From positions 31,335 through 95,334 of the forward strand of contig CAZECG010000008.1 in NCBI GenBank assembly GCA_964510535.1: DNA of 64,000 nucleotides. Reading direction: 5' to 3'. Of the stretch, positions 17,839 through 26,772 are shown piece by piece; position 1 is the stretch's first letter; each line of letters opens with the position of its first letter. Origin of the DNA: JAJPXC01 sp964510535 (GTDB taxonomy: Bacteria > Bacteroidota > Bacteroidia > Bacteroidales > Muribaculaceae). The notes below the pieces were generated by a model. The model did no database searches and was not told the DNA's origin. It saw only the letters and a program-made list of their open reading frames with translations. The translations under genes were made by a program, and so were the position numbers.

Positions 17839-19270
17839 TGAATCGGGTTACAGGATAAACGCCATTATCGGCAGCAACTTTCAGCATAAACGCATGAGCA
17901 CTTTCATGGTTATTCTCAACAATACCATCGAGTATCGCATTTCGGATGGCATCCTTTATGACACCAACCATAGGACTCGATTTAAGGCCGAATGTCTGCA
18001 TGATTTCAAGGCCGTCAACCGGCGGCTGCCAGTTTCGCAATTTATCTTTCGCCTCTATTTCATTCATTTTTTGACGCAAAATGTCGAAATTCTCAAGAAA
18101 TCTGCGCACCTTGTCCTCATTTTTTGACGTTATATCCGCCCGACACAACACCATCAGATCGTCAATGTCGTCGCCTGCGTCAACGAGCAATCGCCGGACG
18201 GCACTGTCGGTCACCCCATCTTCGACCAAAGAAATAGGCCTCATGTGCAATTCAACCATCTTTTGCACATATTTCATTTTTTCATTGAGCGGAAGTTTCA
18301 TCTCTCTGAACAAGCGGGGAATCATCTTGGCTCCTACGAAATTATGATTGTGGAATGTCCATCCTATACGGTCGTCCCAACGTTTAGTCACAGGCTTTGC
18401 AATGTCATGTAGCAAAGCGCCCCAGCGCAACCACACGTTATCACTTTGCTTTGCGACATTGTCAAGTACAGTCAACGTGTGGTAGAAATTATCTTTATGC
18501 CCGCGTCCATTAACGATTTCAACGCCTTTCATCTGAGCCAAGGCGGGGAAAATCAAATGGAGCAACCCGCTATCGAGCAATAGGTTCCAACCAATGGACG
18601 GGGTAGGGGATGCCATAATTTTCATAAGCTCGTCAACTATCCTCTCTTTTGAAATTATGGATATTCTTGAGGCGTTGCGTTTAATCGCATCAAAAGTTTC
18701 AGGCAATATGTCAAACTGCAATTGTGTCGCGAAACGTATGGCTCGCATCATTCTTAAAGGGTCGTCGCTGAACGTTATGTCAGGGTCAAGCGGTGTGCGT
18801 ATTAACTTATTGTCAAGGTCATTGACGCCATTATATTTATCCACAATTGTACCGAAGCTGCTTTCGTTCACCGATATGGCCATTGCGTTGATTGTGAAGT
18901 CGCGCCTTGATAAGTCATCTTCAAGACTCCCGTCTTCTACAATTGGCTTCCGGCTATCACGACGGTATGATTCGCGTCTCGCTCCAACAAATTCAAGTTC
19001 GAGAGCGCGATACTTTACTTGCGCCGTACCAAAATTCTTGAATACGTTAAGGCGGGTCCCTTTGCCAATAATCTTGGTAACAGCTTCGGCAATCTCGATT
19101 CCGCTACCTACACTGACAAAATCAATATCCTTGGAGTGCCGTCCGAGAAACAAATCCCTCACATAACCACCCACTACATAACATGGCCGATTAAGCGAGT
19201 CAGCAGCTTTACCGACGAGACGAAACACCTTCCTGTCTATCTTTTTCGCTATTGGATTCATGAATCCCAA
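17816..19270 (-). CDS. cca: CCA-adding tRNA nucleotidyltransferase with HD domain
   Basis: Adds or repairs the 3' CCA of tRNAs. The 484-residue class II polymerase has CYVVGGYVRDLFLGRHSKDID, in which the GG and the DxD pattern bind nucleotide and metal. Next come the RRDFTINAMAIS block and the DPLRMMRAIRFATQL block. A C-terminal HD phosphohydrolase domain follows (RWGALLHDIAKP). Bacteroidetes enzymes of this type are about this long. Start may be Met1 or Met4 (MNPIAKKID). It follows gldH by 6 bp. The family also contains poly(A) polymerases, but the context with RNase Y and the conserved template motif favours CCA addition. Confidence 0.93.
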   Translation of the reverse strand: MGFMNPIAKKIDRKVFRLVGKAADSLNRPCYVVGGYVRDLFLGRHSKDIDFVSVGSGIEIAEAVTKIIGKGTRLNVFKNFGTAQVKYRALELEFVGARRESYRRDSRKPIVEDGSLEDDLSRRDFTINAMAISVNESSFGTIVDKYNGVNDLDNKLIRTPLDPDITFSDDPLRMMRAIRFATQLQFDILPETFDAIKRNASRISIISKERIVDELMKIMASPTPSIGWNLLLDSGLLHLIFPALAQMKGVEIVNGRGHKDNFYHTLTVLDNVAKQSDNVWLRWGALLHDIAKPVTKRWDDRIGWTFHNHNFVGAKMIPRLFREMKLPLNEKMKYVQKMVELHMRPISLVEDGVTDSAVRRLLVDAGDDIDDLMVLCRADITSKNEDKVRRFLENFDILRQKMNEIEAKDKLRNWQPPVDGLEIMQTFGLKSSPMVGVIKDAIRNAILDGIVENNHESAHAFMLKVAADNGVYPVTRFNADETDK

Positions 19271-19276
19271 AAAATC

Positions 19277-19747
19277 TTAGTTATATCCGTTGAAAGTCAC
19301 CCCCACGATATCAATTCCGGTAAGGGTATCGACCCTCATGATATGACGAACCCGAACTGGCGAGCCGTTTCTGTGGCGAAGGTTCTTGCACACTGTGTCT
19401 GTGACTTGAAAATCAGTTGCGTTTCCAATTCCAAGCCATCGACCATAGATGTCTGCAAGTTTAAAATTTACAGTATCTCGGTGTACGGTTTTGTCAGCAT
19501 CCGCAAATTCGATTTCAAGCCATATATTGGAAAACATATAAGCATCTGTGTGGCGCAGGCTGACACACAGAGAGCCGACCGCAATCGAATCGTCGTGTTC
19601 TGGATTAAACGTAAGTACATTGGCATATTGCCATCCTGATGGCGGCAAGTTCCTAAAGTCGCTAAAGTCATTGTGCCCGGGGACGCAGGCCCCCAAGCAC
19701 AATACTGAAATTATTACTATTGTAAACAATCTATTCATTATCGTCAT
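19277..19747 (-). CDS. gldH: Gliding motility-type lipoprotein GldH
   Basis: A 156-residue lipoprotein with signal ending CLGAC (Cys at about residue 20). The mature part has the family pattern NDFSDFRNLPPSGWQYANVLTF at its start and IYGRWLGIGNATDFQV toward the end. In Flavobacterium gldH is needed for gliding, but it is widely kept in non-gliding Bacteroidales, where its role is unclear. Its start overlaps the last codons of ricT by 17 bp, an arrangement common in the phylum. Met4 (MNRLFTI) is an alternative start. Confidence 0.85.
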   Translation of the reverse strand: MTIMNRLFTIVIISVLCLGACVPGHNDFSDFRNLPPSGWQYANVLTFNPEHDDSIAVGSLCVSLRHTDAYMFSNIWLEIEFADADKTVHRDTVNFKLADIYGRWLGIGNATDFQVTDTVCKNLRHRNGSPVRVRHIMRVDTLTGIDIVGVTFNGYN

Positions 19748-21110
19748 TGCTGTCTGGTTTAACCGGGGGCCTTTCCTGGCGGTTGTCCTTAGACTTGTCG
19801 CGGTTCAACTTAGGTCGCGACTCTCCTTGTATTTGAGGTTTCTGACCTTTTCGCTGATCTCGTTGTCGGTTGTTTTTCTGATTGTCTACGCCCTTCTTCT
19901 CCCGCTGTTGGCGGTTACCATCCTGTGATTTTTGCTCCGATTGAGATTGCGTTCCACCATTGCGTTGCTTATTCTTAGGTGACTTTTTCTTCCCTTTCTT
20001 ATCAAAGCGGGTGACGCTGTCCTGACCGATAATGTCGCCAAACTCTTTTTTTGCTTCCTTCTTCTCGCCACCTTCACGCTCAAGCTTCAGCGGTTTTTCG
20101 CCAACTTTGTTCAGAGCTATGATTTCGAATGCTCTGTCAGCATCAATCGTTATAAGGTTTGCCGGAACCGACTTATCGGTTGAATAGGTTATCTGACGTT
20201 TGAATATATCCGCTTTAAAATAGAAGTAAGTATTGTCGGCGGTTTCAAGTCTGATGTCTTTTCCCGGCAAACGCTTAACGCTCTCTACATAGGCATCTAC
20301 CTCGAAGTTCAAGCAGCATTTCAACTTGGCGCATTGCCCCGCAAGTTTTTGGGGGTTCAAAGATATGTCTTGATATCTTGCTGCGCTCGTAGCGACTGAC
20401 ACGAAACTCGACATCCAACTGGCACAACAGAGCGGTCGGCCACATGGCCCTATGCCTCCGATACGTCCTGCCTCTTGGCGCGCGCCTATTTGTTTCATCT
20501 CAATCCTCACCTTGAATGTGTCGGCAAGCACTTTAATCAATTGCCTGAAATCCACTCGCTCATCCGCGATGTAATAAAATATCGCTTTATTACCGTCGCC
20601 CTGATACTCAACATCTCCGATTTTCATATTGAGGTTCAAGTCCTCGGCTATTTTGCGCGAACGAATCATAGTGTCGTTTTCTTTGGCTTTCGCTTCTTCA
20701 AACTTCTCCATATCGCTCTGTTTAGCCTTGCGGAACACGCGGCGTATTTCAGCGTCAGGTTTCACCCTCGCCTTCGCCATCTGCAGCCTGACAAGCGCGC
20801 CTGTCAAGGTGATTTGGCCGATGTCATGACCCGGGGATGCTTCAACAGCTACCCAGTCGCCCGTTTCAAGCGGGATATTGGTGCTGTTTTTGTAAAACCC
20901 CTTTCTCGTATTTTTAAACTGCACCTCGACAATATCACAGTCTGCATATCCGCCGGGGATATCTCCTAACCAATTGAAACAGTGCAATTTGCCGCGTGGC
21001 TCTCCCTTCCCGCAATTGGCACACTCACACACAGAGCAAGAGCCTGTATTTGCGGTGACAGGAGCTTCTAACGGCTTATCGGGAGGTGTGCTACTATCTT
21101 TAATAGACAT
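19731..21110 (-). CDS. ricT: PSP1-domain protein, RicT/YaaT homologue
   Basis: In Bacillus RicT forms the Y-complex that directs RNase Y cleavage and binds Fe-S clusters; here the gene directly follows rny (17-bp gap), consistent with a shared role. The 459-residue product has the PSP1 core (about 45-270). It includes GGIGPCGRPLCCASWMSSF and the QCAKLKCCLNFE cysteine pair. An N-terminal cysteine cluster SVCECANCGKGE is also present. From about residue 345 the tail is a low-complexity Lys/Gln/Arg/Asn-rich region, plausibly RNA-binding. That part is inference. Confidence 0.9.
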   Translation of the reverse strand: MSIKDSSTPPDKPLEAPVTANTGSCSVCECANCGKGEPRGKLHCFNWLGDIPGGYADCDIVEVQFKNTRKGFYKNSTNIPLETGDWVAVEASPGHDIGQITLTGALVRLQMAKARVKPDAEIRRVFRKAKQSDMEKFEEAKAKENDTMIRSRKIAEDLNLNMKIGDVEYQGDGNKAIFYYIADERVDFRQLIKVLADTFKVRIEMKQIGARQEAGRIGGIGPCGRPLCCASWMSSFVSVATSAARYQDISLNPQKLAGQCAKLKCCLNFEVDAYVESVKRLPGKDIRLETADNTYFYFKADIFKRQITYSTDKSVPANLITIDADRAFEIIALNKVGEKPLKLEREGGEKKEAKKEFGDIIGQDSVTRFDKKGKKKSPKNKQRNGGTQSQSEQKSQDGNRQQREKKGVDNQKNNRQRDQRKGQKPQIQGESRPKLNRDKSKDNRQERPPVKPDSNDDNE

Positions 21111-21127
21111 AACCTTATGAAAAATGG

Positions 21128-22669
21128 TTATTTGGCGAAACTTACCGATCTCGTCTCACGAATCACGGTAATCTTAACCTGTCCTGGATAGGTCATTTCG
21201 TCCTGAATGCGTTTAGCTATTTCGCTCGACAACTTTTCGGTTTCGACATCATCAATCTTGTCGGCACCAACAATAACACGCAGCTCGCGACCGGCTTGGA
21301 TGGCATAAGTCTTGATGACACCCGGATAAGATAAAGCGAGTTGTTCAAGAGCGTTCAGTCGCTTGATGTATGCTTCGACAATTTCGCGGCGAGCACCAGG
21401 GCGGGCACCTGAAATCGCATCGCAGACTTGCACTATTGGAGCAAGCAAAGTGGTTTGCTCGACCTCGTCATGGTGCGCTCCTATGGCATTGCAAATTTCA
21501 GGCTTCTCCTTGTATTTCTCAGCAAGTTTCATGCCGAGAAGTGCGTGCGGAAGTTCGGGTTCCTCATCGGGCACTTTTCCTATATCGTGAAGCAGGCCGG
21601 CTCGACGCGCCTTTTTGGGGTTAAGTCCGAGTTCCGATGCCATAATCGCACAGAGATTAGCGGTTTCACGCGAGTGCTGTAAAAGATTCTGACCATAGCT
21701 TGAACGGTATTTCATTTTTCCGACAAGGCGTATCAAGTCAGGATGTAACCCATGTATACCAAAATCTATCGCGGTGCGTTTTCCGGTTTCAATGATTTCC
21801 TCCTCTATCTGCTTTCTAACCTTAGCTACTACCTCCTCAATACGAGCAGGGTGTATGCGACCGTCAGCAACAAGCTGGTGCAAAGCGAGACGAGCGATTT
21901 CACGCCGCACCGGGTCAAACCCGGAAAGGACAATCGCCTCGGGCGTGTCATCAACTATAATCTCTATGCCCGTAGCGGCTTCGAGCGCACGGATGTTACG
22001 CCCTTCTCTACCAATTATGCGGCCCTTAATTTCATCGGAATCAATATGAAAAACTGTAACTGAGTTTTCAATAGCTGTTTCAGTAGCGACACGCTGTATA
22101 GATTGGACTACTATGCGTTTTGCCTCTTTGTTAGCCGTCATCTTCGCTTCGTCCATTATATCATTAATGTAGGAAGCCGCCGCTGTTTTAGCCTCATCTT
22201 TGAGCGACTCAACCAACTTTTCCTTTGCTTCCTCACTCGACAGACCTGAGATATGTTCCAACTCCTCTTGGGCTTTGCGGTGCAGCCGGTCAAGCTCAGC
22301 CTTGCGTGCATCAAGTGCGCCTTGTTGAGCTTCAAGATTAGCTTTTACCGCTTCGTTTTCATTGCGTGCGCGCTGATTTTCGCCTTGTTGCTGATTAAGC
22401 TGCAACTCTCGTTGTTTTTGTTTCGCTTCGATTGATTGCACTTTAGAGAGACGAGACTGCGCTTGTTTTTCAGCTTCCGATTTAATCTTTATTTCCTCCT
22501 CGCGAGCTTCGAGTAGTTTGTTCTGCTTAATCAGAGCGGCTTCTCGTTCGGCCTCCTCAACAATTAATTTTGCTCTGCTTTTGGCCAAAGACCTTTGAAT
22601 CATGATTGCCGCCAAAGCTCCTAAACCAAGAGCGCCAACGCCGATTAATACATAAATGAATATATCCAT
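21128..22669 (-). CDS. rny: Ribonuclease Y
   Basis: Membrane-anchored endoribonuclease that starts mRNA decay. The 513-residue product has an N-terminal membrane helix (about 3-25), a long charged coiled coil (about 30-195), a KH RNA-binding domain with KGRIIGREGRNIRALEAATG, and an HD catalytic domain with GLLHDIGK and AIGAHHDEVEQ. Order and length match RNase Y exactly. It is preceded by the hairpin-rich stretch 22697-22779 and followed by ricT, forming an RNA-decay pair. Confidence 0.97.
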   Translation of the reverse strand: MDIFIYVLIGVGALGLGALAAIMIQRSLAKSRAKLIVEEAEREAALIKQNKLLEAREEEIKIKSEAEKQAQSRLSKVQSIEAKQKQRELQLNQQQGENQRARNENEAVKANLEAQQGALDARKAELDRLHRKAQEELEHISGLSSEEAKEKLVESLKDEAKTAAASYINDIMDEAKMTANKEAKRIVVQSIQRVATETAIENSVTVFHIDSDEIKGRIIGREGRNIRALEAATGIEIIVDDTPEAIVLSGFDPVRREIARLALHQLVADGRIHPARIEEVVAKVRKQIEEEIIETGKRTAIDFGIHGLHPDLIRLVGKMKYRSSYGQNLLQHSRETANLCAIMASELGLNPKKARRAGLLHDIGKVPDEEPELPHALLGMKLAEKYKEKPEICNAIGAHHDEVEQTTLLAPIVQVCDAISGARPGARREIVEAYIKRLNALEQLALSYPGVIKTYAIQAGRELRVIVGADKIDDVETEKLSSEIAKRIQDEMTYPGQVKITVIRETRSVSFAK

Positions 22670-22696
22670 TCTGTGATTAGATTTAAAATATTAAAA

Positions 22697-22779
22697 AATA
22701 ACGCACTTACAAGCAAATACCACTGTGAATGCAATAAACCGTCACCAAGCGGCATTCGATTGATAGTGCGAGTGTTATT
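22697..22779 (-). other. Candidate structured RNA in the zapA-rny gap
   Basis: Seen on the minus strand: an outer helix made of AATAAC/GTTATT and GCACT/AGTGC (with a 4-nt bulge) encloses an inner perfect stem GAATGC/GCATTC (22727-22732 with 22752-22757). The 3' arm runs straight into a U-rich tract. It may be a regulatory rny leader, a transcript end after zapA, or a processed RNA. No match to a named RNA family is claimed. Confidence 0.35.
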
Positions 22780-22863
22780 AGCTTTCTCTAAAGCGTTGGT
22801 CGAAATTGGTAGATGGATATTACAATATTCTTGATGTCAATCATCGCATCAGATACATGGAAC

Positions 22864-23169
22864 TCATTGCTCCGATTGTATCTCCAACGACAACAACAAT
22901 CGGTCAAGTTCGCTTTCCAAGCCTTCAAAAAGCTGATCAGCCGCTTCGACATCAGCTTTTCCCGAGAAATATAGCTTGGCAAACTGAAAAGCCACCATCG
23001 CTAAAATTTCCTTGGAGCTCTTGTCCTTGTATCGCTTGCCCCATACGCCGCAAAGTTGATTGACATTGTACTCGGCTTGGCGATAAATCTCCTCATCAGC
23101 TCTCAATATAGAGAGAGGCATTGGAGCCAAATCAGATATTCGTATTGTTATATTCTGTCTATCAGTCAT
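22864..23169 (-). CDS. zapA: Cell division protein ZapA
   Basis: Small cytosolic protein that bundles FtsZ at the division ring. The 101-residue product starts DRQNITIRISDLAPMPLSI and has the family pattern DEEIYRQAEYNVNQLCGVWG followed by ILAMVAFQFAKLYFSG and a C-terminal coiled coil. Length is normal. It is 4 bp after a coiled-coil gene of similar size and 194 bp before rny. The zapA-rny pairing is common in Bacteroidetes. Confidence 0.88.
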   Translation of the reverse strand: MTDRQNITIRISDLAPMPLSILRADEEIYRQAEYNVNQLCGVWGKRYKDKSSKEILAMVAFQFAKLYFSGKADVEAADQLFEGLESELDRLLLSLEIQSEQ

Positions 23170-23173
23170 TGCA

Positions 23174-23467
23174 TCAGTCTTTGAGTTCGTTGATGCAGTT
23201 GTCGATTTCCCGCACTAACCCGGCTAAAATGGTGCGGCTACGGTCAATGTCGTCCTTCGTAGGCGATATCGTAGTAGCGACACGTTGGTATTCCAATAGT
23301 TGTTGCAACTTTTCGACATCCTTTCGCAAAGTACTCACGATATTCTCAAGCTCCGAAATACGCTGTTGGGCAGCGTGTTTCTCATTGAGAACAACCTGAT
23401 AACGCTCTGTGAGAAGTTTCGACTTACTCTCAATGCGTTCCAATCTTTGCCGCAAGTCTACAGCCAT
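23174..23467 (-). CDS. Small coiled-coil protein upstream of zapA
   Basis: A 97-residue, mostly helical protein (QRLERIESKSKLLTERYQV, RISELENIVSTLRKDVEKL) predicted to form a coiled coil over most of its length. I do not recognise a defined family. Its tight coupling to zapA (4-bp gap) suggests a ZapB-like or other division-ring partner, which is inference. A consensus -7 element lies about 17 nt upstream of the ATG, so the gene heads this operon with a very short leader. Confidence 0.75.
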   Translation of the reverse strand: MAVDLRQRLERIESKSKLLTERYQVVLNEKHAAQQRISELENIVSTLRKDVEKLQQLLEYQRVATTISPTKDDIDRSRTILAGLVREIDNCINELKD

Positions 23468-23483
23468 CTAAACCAAGTTTTCA

Positions 23484-23491
23484 CAAATATA
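23484..23491 (-). promoter_or_regulatory. -7 element of the zapA-rny operon
   Basis: The minus strand reads TATATTTG, an exact TAnnTTTG match, placing the transcription start roughly 10 nt before the first ATG. Confidence 0.5.
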
Positions 23492-23575
23492 TATCTTTTT
23501 TCTGAATCAATCTTGTTTTCGTTGGTCGCACAATGCTATTTTTAATTTTATTTAGTTAAAATTACAATTTGATAC

Positions 23576-23617
23576 AAAAATGACACCCGCCAACGCACGT
23601 TTTTCGCATTGGCGGGT
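23576..23617 (-). terminator. Intrinsic terminator of pfp
   Basis: ACCCGCCAA (23585-23593) pairs perfectly with TTGGCGGGT (23609-23617). On the minus strand the hairpin is followed by ATTTTTG, and it lies about 55 bp past the pfp stop. Confidence 0.85.
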
Positions 23618-23670
23618 ATCTATGCAAGCCGTAAATAGGTTGTTGTAGGAAAAATGGGGTTGCTTTACTC

Positions 23671-25317
23671 CTATTTACCTTGATGTTCGTAACGAAGTGT
23701 CATAGAGGGTAGATCGCAAACCTCAGCGGGCCCGAAATACTGAATTGGGCCAGGATATACATAGCAAGTGTTGACTGCCCAGTCGTCGCGCTTAGATGCA
23801 AACTTCATGAAAGGCGCCCCCGCAAGGTCGACAAGTGCTTTTTGTATCACAGGTTTCATTGCACCGTTGCGGCGTTCCATATTCATCATCATAGTGATGG
23901 GTATACCTCCTGCAATCCATTGAACTGAAGGTTTGGTCAAGTTGCGCACTGACGACATATAGCCTGTCACGCCTGAGTTAACCAAGCAAGCTGCGTTGAA
24001 GCCGAGGGCGTAGCAGTAGTCTGCATCAAAGTTAGACGGATCAGCGCAACGGCCTTCATAGCCGAAGAAGTGGTGGAGGGCTGAGAACTTACCTACGTAT
24101 TCACCGTCTTGAGCCATAACGGCGAGGCGTTTGCCGACCATTTCGCTAAGAAGTTTCTCAGTTTCTATAAGCGAAACCTGAACATTGCCATGGGGGTCGC
24201 GGTCAAGACAAAGTTGGCGAGCAACTTTGTCGGGAAGTGACGCCAGAGTAGCTGCGTTGGCGGCTGAAAGGTTTTGTTTAATGAATGCGAAGATAGCTTC
24301 AGCGTCTTCTTTAGCAAGTTCTGGGTGTTTTGCGAGCACGTCGTTGAGTTCGGCAATCAACGTTTTGATTGCGGGAATGAACTCGATGAGACCTTCGGGA
24401 ATCAGCACTGTACCGAAGTTGTCGCCTACGGCTGCGCGGGTGGCTACGGTCTTGGCGATGTATTCAACTACGTCATCGAGTGATTGGTTTTTGGCCTCAA
24501 CTTCTTCTGATACGATGCAGATGTTGGGTTGGGTCTGCAATGCACACTCGAGGGCGATGTGCGATGCTGAGCGGCCCATCAATTTGATGAAGTGCCAGTA
24601 TTTTTTAGCAGAGTTGCAGTCGCGCTGGATGTTGCCGATTACCTCAGAGTAAACTTTGGTAGCGGTGTCAAAGCCGAATGAAGTCTCAATCTGGGCGTTT
24701 TTCAAGTCGCCGTCGATTGTTTTGGGGCAACCGATTACTTGAACGCCGGCACCGATGGCTTTGTAATATTCGGCGAGAATAGCTGCGTTAGTGTTTGAGT
24801 CATCGCCACCGATGATAACAACAGCCTTGATATCAAGCTCTTTGAGAATTTCGAGGCCTTTGTCAAACTGTTCTTTAGTCTCGAGCTTGGTGCGGCCTGA
24901 GCCGATGATGTCGAAACCGCCCGTATTGCGATATTCGTCGATGATTTCGGCTGTAAGCTCCATATAGCGGTGCTCAACGAGTCCGCTCGGGCCCATCAAG
25001 AATCCGAAGAGGCGGCTGTTGCGGTGGATTTTTTTGATACCGTCAAAGAGACCGCTGATTACGTTGTGGCCACCTGGTGCCTGACCGCCCGACAAGATTA
25101 CGCCGACGTTAATCGGTTGTGTTGCCGAGGGATTGGCGTTTTTCTCAAATTTCAATTCGGGCAAGCCGTATGTGTTGGGGAACAAAGCCTTAATGTCGGC
25201 CTGATCGGCTACTGACTGGGTGGGTTCTCCCTCTACAGCCTTCACTGCGCCGGTCAATACAATCGGCAACTTGGGCTGATAAGCGGCGCGAGCCTTCTGC
25301 AAAGCACTCTTTTTCAT
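23671..25317 (-). CDS. pfp: Diphosphate-fructose-6-phosphate 1-phosphotransferase
   Basis: Reversible PPi-dependent phosphofructokinase of glycolysis and gluconeogenesis. The 548-residue product belongs to the long PFK type. It has ILSGGQAPGGHNVISGLFDG near residue 75, the VIIGGDDSNTNAAILAEYY block, whose GGDD marks PPi rather than ATP use, and the sugar-phosphate block CPKTIDGDLKN, with MGRSASHIALECALQTQPN further on. Bacteroidetes depend heavily on this enzyme. It appears monocistronic: its own probable promoter and a strong terminator flank it. Confidence 0.97.
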   Translation of the reverse strand: MKKSALQKARAAYQPKLPIVLTGAVKAVEGEPTQSVADQADIKALFPNTYGLPELKFEKNANPSATQPINVGVILSGGQAPGGHNVISGLFDGIKKIHRNSRLFGFLMGPSGLVEHRYMELTAEIIDEYRNTGGFDIIGSGRTKLETKEQFDKGLEILKELDIKAVVIIGGDDSNTNAAILAEYYKAIGAGVQVIGCPKTIDGDLKNAQIETSFGFDTATKVYSEVIGNIQRDCNSAKKYWHFIKLMGRSASHIALECALQTQPNICIVSEEVEAKNQSLDDVVEYIAKTVATRAAVGDNFGTVLIPEGLIEFIPAIKTLIAELNDVLAKHPELAKEDAEAIFAFIKQNLSAANAATLASLPDKVARQLCLDRDPHGNVQVSLIETEKLLSEMVGKRLAVMAQDGEYVGKFSALHHFFGYEGRCADPSNFDADYCYALGFNAACLVNSGVTGYMSSVRNLTKPSVQWIAGGIPITMMMNMERRNGAMKPVIQKALVDLAGAPFMKFASKRDDWAVNTCYVYPGPIQYFGPAEVCDLPSMTLRYEHQGK

Positions 25318-25390
25318 TCAGCTAAATGTTATTATTTGTTTTGATTTATAATTATAAATTCCTATGAGAGAGATACAGTTATATTCTTTG

Positions 25391-25422
25391 CAAAGTTCGC
25401 AATTATCCGGGATATTTTCAAC
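25391..25422 (-). promoter_or_regulatory. Probable pfp promoter
   Basis: The minus strand has GAACTTTG (7 of 8 to TAnnTTTG) at 25391-25398 and a GTTG box 20 nt upstream, with a leader of about 70 nt to the pfp ATG. Confidence 0.35.
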
Positions 25423-25448
25423 AATTTTCACACACTAAGATGTGAAAA

Positions 25449-26753
25449 TTATTTAACCATGGTCGTCGTGTCTCCAGCGATTGCCACGAGCATCTTATCA
25501 GCATCCAGATAACGGCTTGCGCAGTCAGAGATAGCATCTGACGACAATGAGGCCACAGCCGTCTGTTGACGGTCAAAATAATCTGGCGGAGTGCCGGCAA
25601 GGCGATGCGCGGCTACATGGTTAATCACATTAAACGGAGAGTCAAGGATAGAGGCGAGTTCACTGTTTGCCGTCTGAACAAGGCGTTCAAGTTCTTCTTC
25701 CATCGGTGGATTCTCTATCAGGTGCCTAATTTCCCGTTTAGTCCCATCTATAACCGCTTTGACGCTTCTGTTGTCGCACTGTGTAGATATAACTACCGCT
25801 CCTCCTTCATGATAGCCGTAAAGACCAGCCGATACGCCATATGTCAACCCTTGTTTTTCCCGCAAATTTGTCATCAGGCGACTGCCGAAATATCCACCAA
25901 GAGCCATAGCGGCCAGACGCAACATACAGTAATCATTATGGTATCGGTCTATGGCGGGTATCGCCATGACGACTGCACTTTGCAACGCTCCTTTGTAGTC
26001 GACAACTACTTCGGGCGTACTGCATTCTGTTTCAAACGGTTTCAATCTACATGCTACCGGCTGATTTCCTGTAGGCAACGATTCAAGAAACCTTACGACC
26101 AAATCCTGTTCCGATTCATTGAAGCATCCTGCCAGATATGCCGACATGGAACTCGTCGCATACATGAGTCTCTGCGATTCAACCATCATTTGCCAATCAA
26201 CAGCCGATATACGTTCCGGGGTCGCCTCGATAGTTAGCGGATGTCCCGAACCCGCCAGTTGACAGAGTGAAGCCGATTCCGCCAGATAATCGACTTTTTT
26301 ACGTTGCAACTCCCATGATGCCACCATCTTATCTTTATTACGGCTTATTCGTTGCATAGGGAAAGTAGGGGCGGTTAAGATACCCCTGACAATCGGAAGC
26401 ACTTTGTCTAATTTGCTACTCAACGATGTGAGCGTAACCACTGAGTGATGGTCCCTCACTTCACTTTTCAGCCATGCTCCATTAAAATCAAGCTGGTATT
26501 CCACTTCATCGCCCGACATGGTTTCACAACCATCGCGCAATGAAGCAGACACCAACATCGGAATAGCCGGATTTTTGAAATCAAGTTTACCCCCTTCAAA
26601 AACCAGTGTGAGCTGCACTATCGGCTGATTGCCGGAATTTAAAGTCATGAGATTTGCCCCATTGCCTATATCTCGCATACTGACATCAGGCAACCGTAAT
26701 TTTGGAAATTTGGTTATCTCTGGTGAGATTTTTCGATTAACGGCATTCATCAT
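25449..26753 (-). CDS. M16 (insulinase-like) family protein lacking the zinc site
   Basis: A 434-residue protein with the two-domain M16 fold. The second half has the diagnostic ARG-TYR type block LREKQGLTYGVSAGLYGYH and MALGGYFGSRLMTNL. The first half has the expected helix region (IPMLVSASLRDGCETMSGDE) but no HxxEH motif anywhere, so it is predicted to be a non-catalytic M16 partner. Such proteins normally pair with an active subunit, yet none is adjacent. No signal peptide is evident at the N-terminus, so it is probably cytosolic. It is the last gene of the uvrD-kdsB operon, 19 bp after kdsB. Confidence 0.88.
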   Translation of the reverse strand: MMNAVNRKISPEITKFPKLRLPDVSMRDIGNGANLMTLNSGNQPIVQLTLVFEGGKLDFKNPAIPMLVSASLRDGCETMSGDEVEYQLDFNGAWLKSEVRDHHSVVTLTSLSSKLDKVLPIVRGILTAPTFPMQRISRNKDKMVASWELQRKKVDYLAESASLCQLAGSGHPLTIEATPERISAVDWQMMVESQRLMYATSSMSAYLAGCFNESEQDLVVRFLESLPTGNQPVACRLKPFETECSTPEVVVDYKGALQSAVVMAIPAIDRYHNDYCMLRLAAMALGGYFGSRLMTNLREKQGLTYGVSAGLYGYHEGGAVVISTQCDNRSVKAVIDGTKREIRHLIENPPMEEELERLVQTANSELASILDSPFNVINHVAAHRLAGTPPDYFDRQQTAVASLSSDAISDCASRYLDADKMLVAIAGDTTTMVK

Positions 26754-26772
26754 CTAATAAATGTTAATTGGG

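Noticed and set aside
25566..26237. Long antisense open frame of 223 codons opposite the M16-like gene
   Set aside because: No recognisable domains, odd composition (Cys/Arg/Phe/Tyr-rich), and it lies wholly opposite a clear protein family. It is a codon-bias shadow.
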